Positions 61,600 through 64,000 of a stretch of DNA of 64,000 bases are shown here, piece by piece. The position numbers and the translations under genes are program-made. The notes under the pieces are model-generated. The model saw only the letters and a list, made by a program, of their open reading frames with translations. It was not told the DNA's origin and ran no database searches. The stretch is from Alteriqipengyuania bathyomarina_B. Its GTDB lineage: Bacteria; Pseudomonadota; Alphaproteobacteria; Sphingomonadales; Sphingomonadaceae. Position 1 is the first letter of the stretch; each line of letters begins with the position of its first letter. The stretch covers positions 310,001 to 374,000 of the forward strand of contig NZ_JBCFZM010000003.1 in NCBI RefSeq assembly GCF_038594605.1, given 5' to 3'.

Positions 61600-61688
61600 G
61601 TCACCCTGAACTTGTTTCAGGGTCCGGTCTTCGATCCGTACCGTCTGCCCGAGGGGCGGGCTGGATGCTGAAACGAGTTCAGCATGAC
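61600..61688. repeat. REP-like inverted repeat with TGAACTTGTTTCAG arms
   Basis: GTCACCCTGAACTTGTTTCAGGG at the left and its inverted relative GATGCTGAAACGAGTTCAGC at the right share the TGAACT-GTTTCAG core in opposite orientation across about 37 bases. Such paired elements are dispersed in many alphaproteobacterial genomes. It lies between the two crotonase-family genes. Confidence 0.6.
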
Positions 61689-61703
61689 GGTCTTGGCAAA
61701 GGA

Positions 61704-62753
61704 TCAGCTCAGCGGCGTCCACTCCTCGCCCTCGGGCAGGGCGGCGAAGATCGCCTCGATCTGTTCGTCGGTTACGCCTTGGGGCGTGGCGGGGTTCCAT
61801 TGCGGGTCGCCGGTCTTGTCGACGATCACCGCGCGCACGCCTTCGGCAAAATCGTGGCTGACGAGCACGCGGCTGCCGATGCGGTATTCCATCCGCATCT
61901 CGTCGGCGAAGCTGCCAAGCGTCAGGCTGTCCGCCAGCTGGCGCAGCGCGACCTTGCAGCTTTGCGGGCTCTTGGCGCGCAGCGTCTTGAGTTCCTTCGT
62001 CGCCCACTGGGAATCATCGGCTTCGAGCGCGGTGAGGATGTCTTCCAGCGTGCGCCCCGCGAACAGCCGGTCGATGTTCTCGCGATTGGCGAGGATGCGT
62101 GCCTCGGGCGGGGTCTCGGAAGCCTGGTCGAGGATCGCCTGGATACTCCCCGGATCGTCGACGATCGCCGCCTTCACGCGGGCGAGGTTCTCGCTCGCGA
62201 TGTAGTGCGTGGCGAGGCCGATCGCGTGGCACTCCGCCCCGTCGAGCCGTGCGCCGGTGAGCGCGAGGAAATGCCCGATGCGGCCCGGCAGGCGCGAAAG
62301 ATACCAGCCGCCGCCTACGTCGGGAAACAGGCCGATCCCGGTCTCGGGCATGGCGAACTTGGTGTTCTCGGTCGCCACGCGGTAGCTCGCGGGCTGGCTG
62401 ATGCCCACGCCGCCGCCCATGGTGATCCCGTCCATGAAGGCGACCACAGGCTTCTTGTAAGTGAACAGCTGGTGGTTGAGCTGGTACTCGGCGTGGAAGA
62501 ACTCGCGGCCTGTCTTGCCCTCGTCGTTCAGCGCCGAGTTGCGCAGCATCGCGATATCGCCGCCCGCGCAGAAGCCGCGCCCCTCGGCATGGTCGATCAT
62601 CACCGCCGCGATGCCGGCATGGTCGGCCCACTCCCCCAGCGCATCGGCCATCGCGACGCACATTTTCGTGGTCAGCGCATGGATCGCCTTGGGGCGATTG
62701 AGCGAAATGTGGCCTACGTTCTGGTGAGTGTGGATGTTGAGTTGATCGGTCAT
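61704..62753 (-). CDS. 3-hydroxyisobutyryl-CoA hydrolase (crotonase superfamily)
   Basis: 349 residues, longer than true hydratases, as in HIBCH. Blocks: HISLNRPKAIHALTTKMCVA, EGRGFCAGGDIAMLRNSALN, VVAFMDGITMGGGVGISQPA and FAMPETGIGLFPDVGGGWYL with the catalytic Glu and Asp. An extra C-terminal part (SLTLGSFADEMRMEYRIGSR) is typical of the hydrolase. It releases free 3-hydroxyisobutyrate, the substrate of the dehydrogenase encoded nearby. Repeats lie on both sides of the gene. Confidence 0.92.
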   Translation of the reverse strand: MTDQLNIHTHQNVGHISLNRPKAIHALTTKMCVAMADALGEWADHAGIAAVMIDHAEGRGFCAGGDIAMLRNSALNDEGKTGREFFHAEYQLNHQLFTYKKPVVAFMDGITMGGGVGISQPASYRVATENTKFAMPETGIGLFPDVGGGWYLSRLPGRIGHFLALTGARLDGAECHAIGLATHYIASENLARVKAAIVDDPGSIQAILDQASETPPEARILANRENIDRLFAGRTLEDILTALEADDSQWATKELKTLRAKSPQSCKVALRQLADSLTLGSFADEMRMEYRIGSRVLVSHDFAEGVRAVIVDKTGDPQWNPATPQGVTDEQIEAIFAALPEGEEWTPLS

Positions 62754-62760
62754 AAGAACT

Positions 62761-62903
62761 CCCTCCCCTCCTCTTCAGGGGAGGGGATCGAGGGGTGGGG
62801 TGGAGCACGGAGCGAGGCCGTCAGGCAAACAGGCCCCTCCCTGCTGCAACTAGCAAGCAAACTTGCAAGTTTCGCTAACCCTCCCCGAACGGGGAAGGAG
62901 AAA
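62761..62903. repeat. G+C-rich interspersed palindromic repeat, copy 3
   Basis: The left end has CCCTCCCCTCCTCTTCAGGG followed by GAGGGG, and the right end CCCTCCCCGAACGGGGAAGG. A GAGGGGTGGGGTGGAG stretch inside corresponds to the GGGTGGTG part of copy 1. An internal AACTTGCAAGTT palindrome is not shared. It lies between the acyl-CoA dehydrogenase and hydrolase genes. Confidence 0.6.
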
Positions 62904-62916
62904 AGGGGCGCACAAA

Positions 62917-64000
62917 TCACTGCCGCAGCAGATCCCGGCCCACGATCATCCGCATCACCTGGTTGGTGCCCTCGAGGATCGAGTGCACGCGCAGGTCGCG
63001 CCAGTAGCGTTCGATCGGGTAGTCCTTGAGATAGCCGTAGCCGCCGAACAGCTGCAGCGCGTCGTTGACGACCTTGCTGCCATTATCGGTCGCCAGCCGC
63101 TTCGCCATCGCGGAGAAGCGCGACTTGTCGGGCGCGTTGTCGGTGACTTTCGCGGCCGCGAGATAGAGCAGCGCGCGCGCCGCCTCCAGATCGGTCGCCA
63201 TGTCGGCGAGCATGAACTGCGTGTTCTGGAAGTCGGCGATCTGTTGGTCGAACTGCTGGCGTTCCTTGGTGTACTTCACCGCCTCGTCGAGGCAGCGCTG
63301 CGCCCCGCCGAGCGAGCAGGCGCCGATGTTCAACCGTCCGCCGTCGAGGCCCATCATTGCGAAGCGGAAGCCTTCACCTTCGTCGCCCACGCGGTTCTCG
63401 ACCGGCACGCGCGCATCCTCGAAGATGACCTGCGCGGTCGGGCTGGCATTCCAGCCGAGCTTCTTTTCGGGTGCGCCGAAGCTGACGCCGGGCGTATCCT
63501 TGTCGACCACGAGGCAGGTGATGCCCTTGGTCTTGTGCTCGCCCGTGCGGACCATGGTGACGTAGACGTCGTTCACGCCGCCGCCGGAGATGAACTGCTT
63601 GGTGCCGTTGAGCACGTAGTGGTCGCCATCCAGCACGGCCTGCGTCTTCAGGCCCGCCGCGTCCGATCCGCTGCCCGGTTCGGTGAGGCAGTAGGAGGCG
63701 AGCTTTTCCATCGTCACCAGCTGGGGAAGGTATTTCTCCTTCACGCCCGCGCCGCCGAAGCGGTCGATCATCCAGCTGGCCATATTGTGGATCGAGATGA
63801 ATGCGCTTGTGGTGGGGCAGCCATAGGCCATCGCCTCCATGATCAGCGCCGCTTCGAGGCGGCCGAGGCCGATCCCGCCCGATTCCTCGGACACGTAGAT
63901 CGCGCCGAAGCCGAGCTCGGCGGTCTGCTTGATCGTGTCGACGGGGAAGTGGTGTTCCTCGTCCCACTTGCCCGCGTGCGGCGTGATGTTGTCGGCGGTG
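62917..64000 (-). CDS. Acyl-CoA dehydrogenase, isobutyryl-CoA dehydrogenase-like (N-terminus outside window)
   Basis: At least 360 residues, open at the right edge: the frame continues upstream through HAGKWDEEHHFPVDTIKQTA. It is a flavoenzyme of the ACAD family. Blocks: YCLTEPGSGSDAAGLKTQAV, FISGGGVNDVYVTMV, FDQQIADFQNTQFMLADMAT, LQLFGGYGYLKDYPIERYWR and SILEGTNQVMRMIVGRDLL, whose Glu is the catalytic base. The sequence and cluster context suggest isobutyryl-CoA dehydrogenation in valine degradation. Only the first few dozen residues are missing. Confidence 0.92.
   Translation of the reverse strand, partial: TADNITPHAGKWDEEHHFPVDTIKQTAELGFGAIYVSEESGGIGLGRLEAALIMEAMAYGCPTTSAFISIHNMASWMIDRFGGAGVKEKYLPQLVTMEKLASYCLTEPGSGSDAAGLKTQAVLDGDHYVLNGTKQFISGGGVNDVYVTMVRTGEHKTKGITCLVVDKDTPGVSFGAPEKKLGWNASPTAQVIFEDARVPVENRVGDEGEGFRFAMMGLDGGRLNIGACSLGGAQRCLDEAVKYTKERQQFDQQIADFQNTQFMLADMATDLEAARALLYLAAAKVTDNAPDKSRFSAMAKRLATDNGSKVVNDALQLFGGYGYLKDYPIERYWRDLRVHSILEGTNQVMRMIVGRDLLRQ

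Overview
The window is a dense, high-GC bacterial chromosome segment with short intergenic gaps and many ATGA-type gene overlaps. Gene content and protein style (split methionine synthase, two-subunit glycine dehydrogenase, CopA/CopB copper pair, split-B lasso peptide genes, G+C-rich interspersed repeats) suggest an alphaproteobacterium of the Sphingomonadales, probably Erythrobacteraceae-like; this is inference, as no rRNA or marker alignment was possible. No IS element, prophage, integrase or CRISPR array was seen.

Layout. 1-11.6 kb: partial EamA transporter, two L,D-transpeptidases around a small membrane protein, a histone-deacetylase-like hydrolase, mntP, a CxxS thioredoxin-like protein, ispG, a CorA/ZntB transporter, a DUF885 protein, a GNAT and an isoaspartyl peptidase. 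11.6-22.3 kb: an intergenic repeat, a fatty acid desaturase, a six-gene membrane operon (DUF4129, DUF4350, MoxR, DUF58, SpoIIM, RDD), a membrane-anchored cytochrome c, rlmE, a Ppx/GppA phosphatase and tRNA-Gln(CUG). 22.4-26.7 kb: a copper-response locus with copA-copB diverging from csoR, DUF411 and a glutaredoxin-MauE fusion across a palindromic operator.

26.8-35.1 kb is the most unusual region: a lasso peptide cluster. A divergent/convergent set encodes the B2 protease, an HPr-kinase-like serine kinase, a PqqD-like recognition element (B1), the isopeptide cyclase (C), a short 43-residue precursor with its own terminator, a 2OG-Fe(II) oxygenase, a nucleotidyltransferase and an ABC exporter. 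The precursor core is proline-rich and ends in serine, the residue phosphorylated by the kinase in the characterised paeninodin pathway. A second 2OG oxygenase lies at the cluster edge.

35.3-42.7 kb: a secreted protein, a large RTX/M10 metalloprotease, a NfrB-like glycosyltransferase that seems to have lost its catalytic motifs but keeps a MshEN-like C-terminus, and a divergent GGDEF cyclase. An orphan intrinsic terminator between the last two suggests a small RNA.

42.7-57.3 kb is a one-carbon block: glutathione-dependent formaldehyde oxidation (fghA, cupin, adhC), then a SahR-like ArsR/methyltransferase regulator with metF and split metH, then a tandem glycine riboswitch ahead of gcvT-gcvH-gcvPA-gcvPB. 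Glycine cleavage feeds methylene-THF to MetF and MetH. 57.3-64 kb: a lipoprotein, an Nmad3-like protein, an MpaB-type oxygenase, and a valine-degradation cluster (3-hydroxyisobutyrate dehydrogenase, enoyl-CoA hydratase, 3-hydroxyisobutyryl-CoA hydrolase, acyl-CoA dehydrogenase running off the end), separated by interspersed palindromic repeats.
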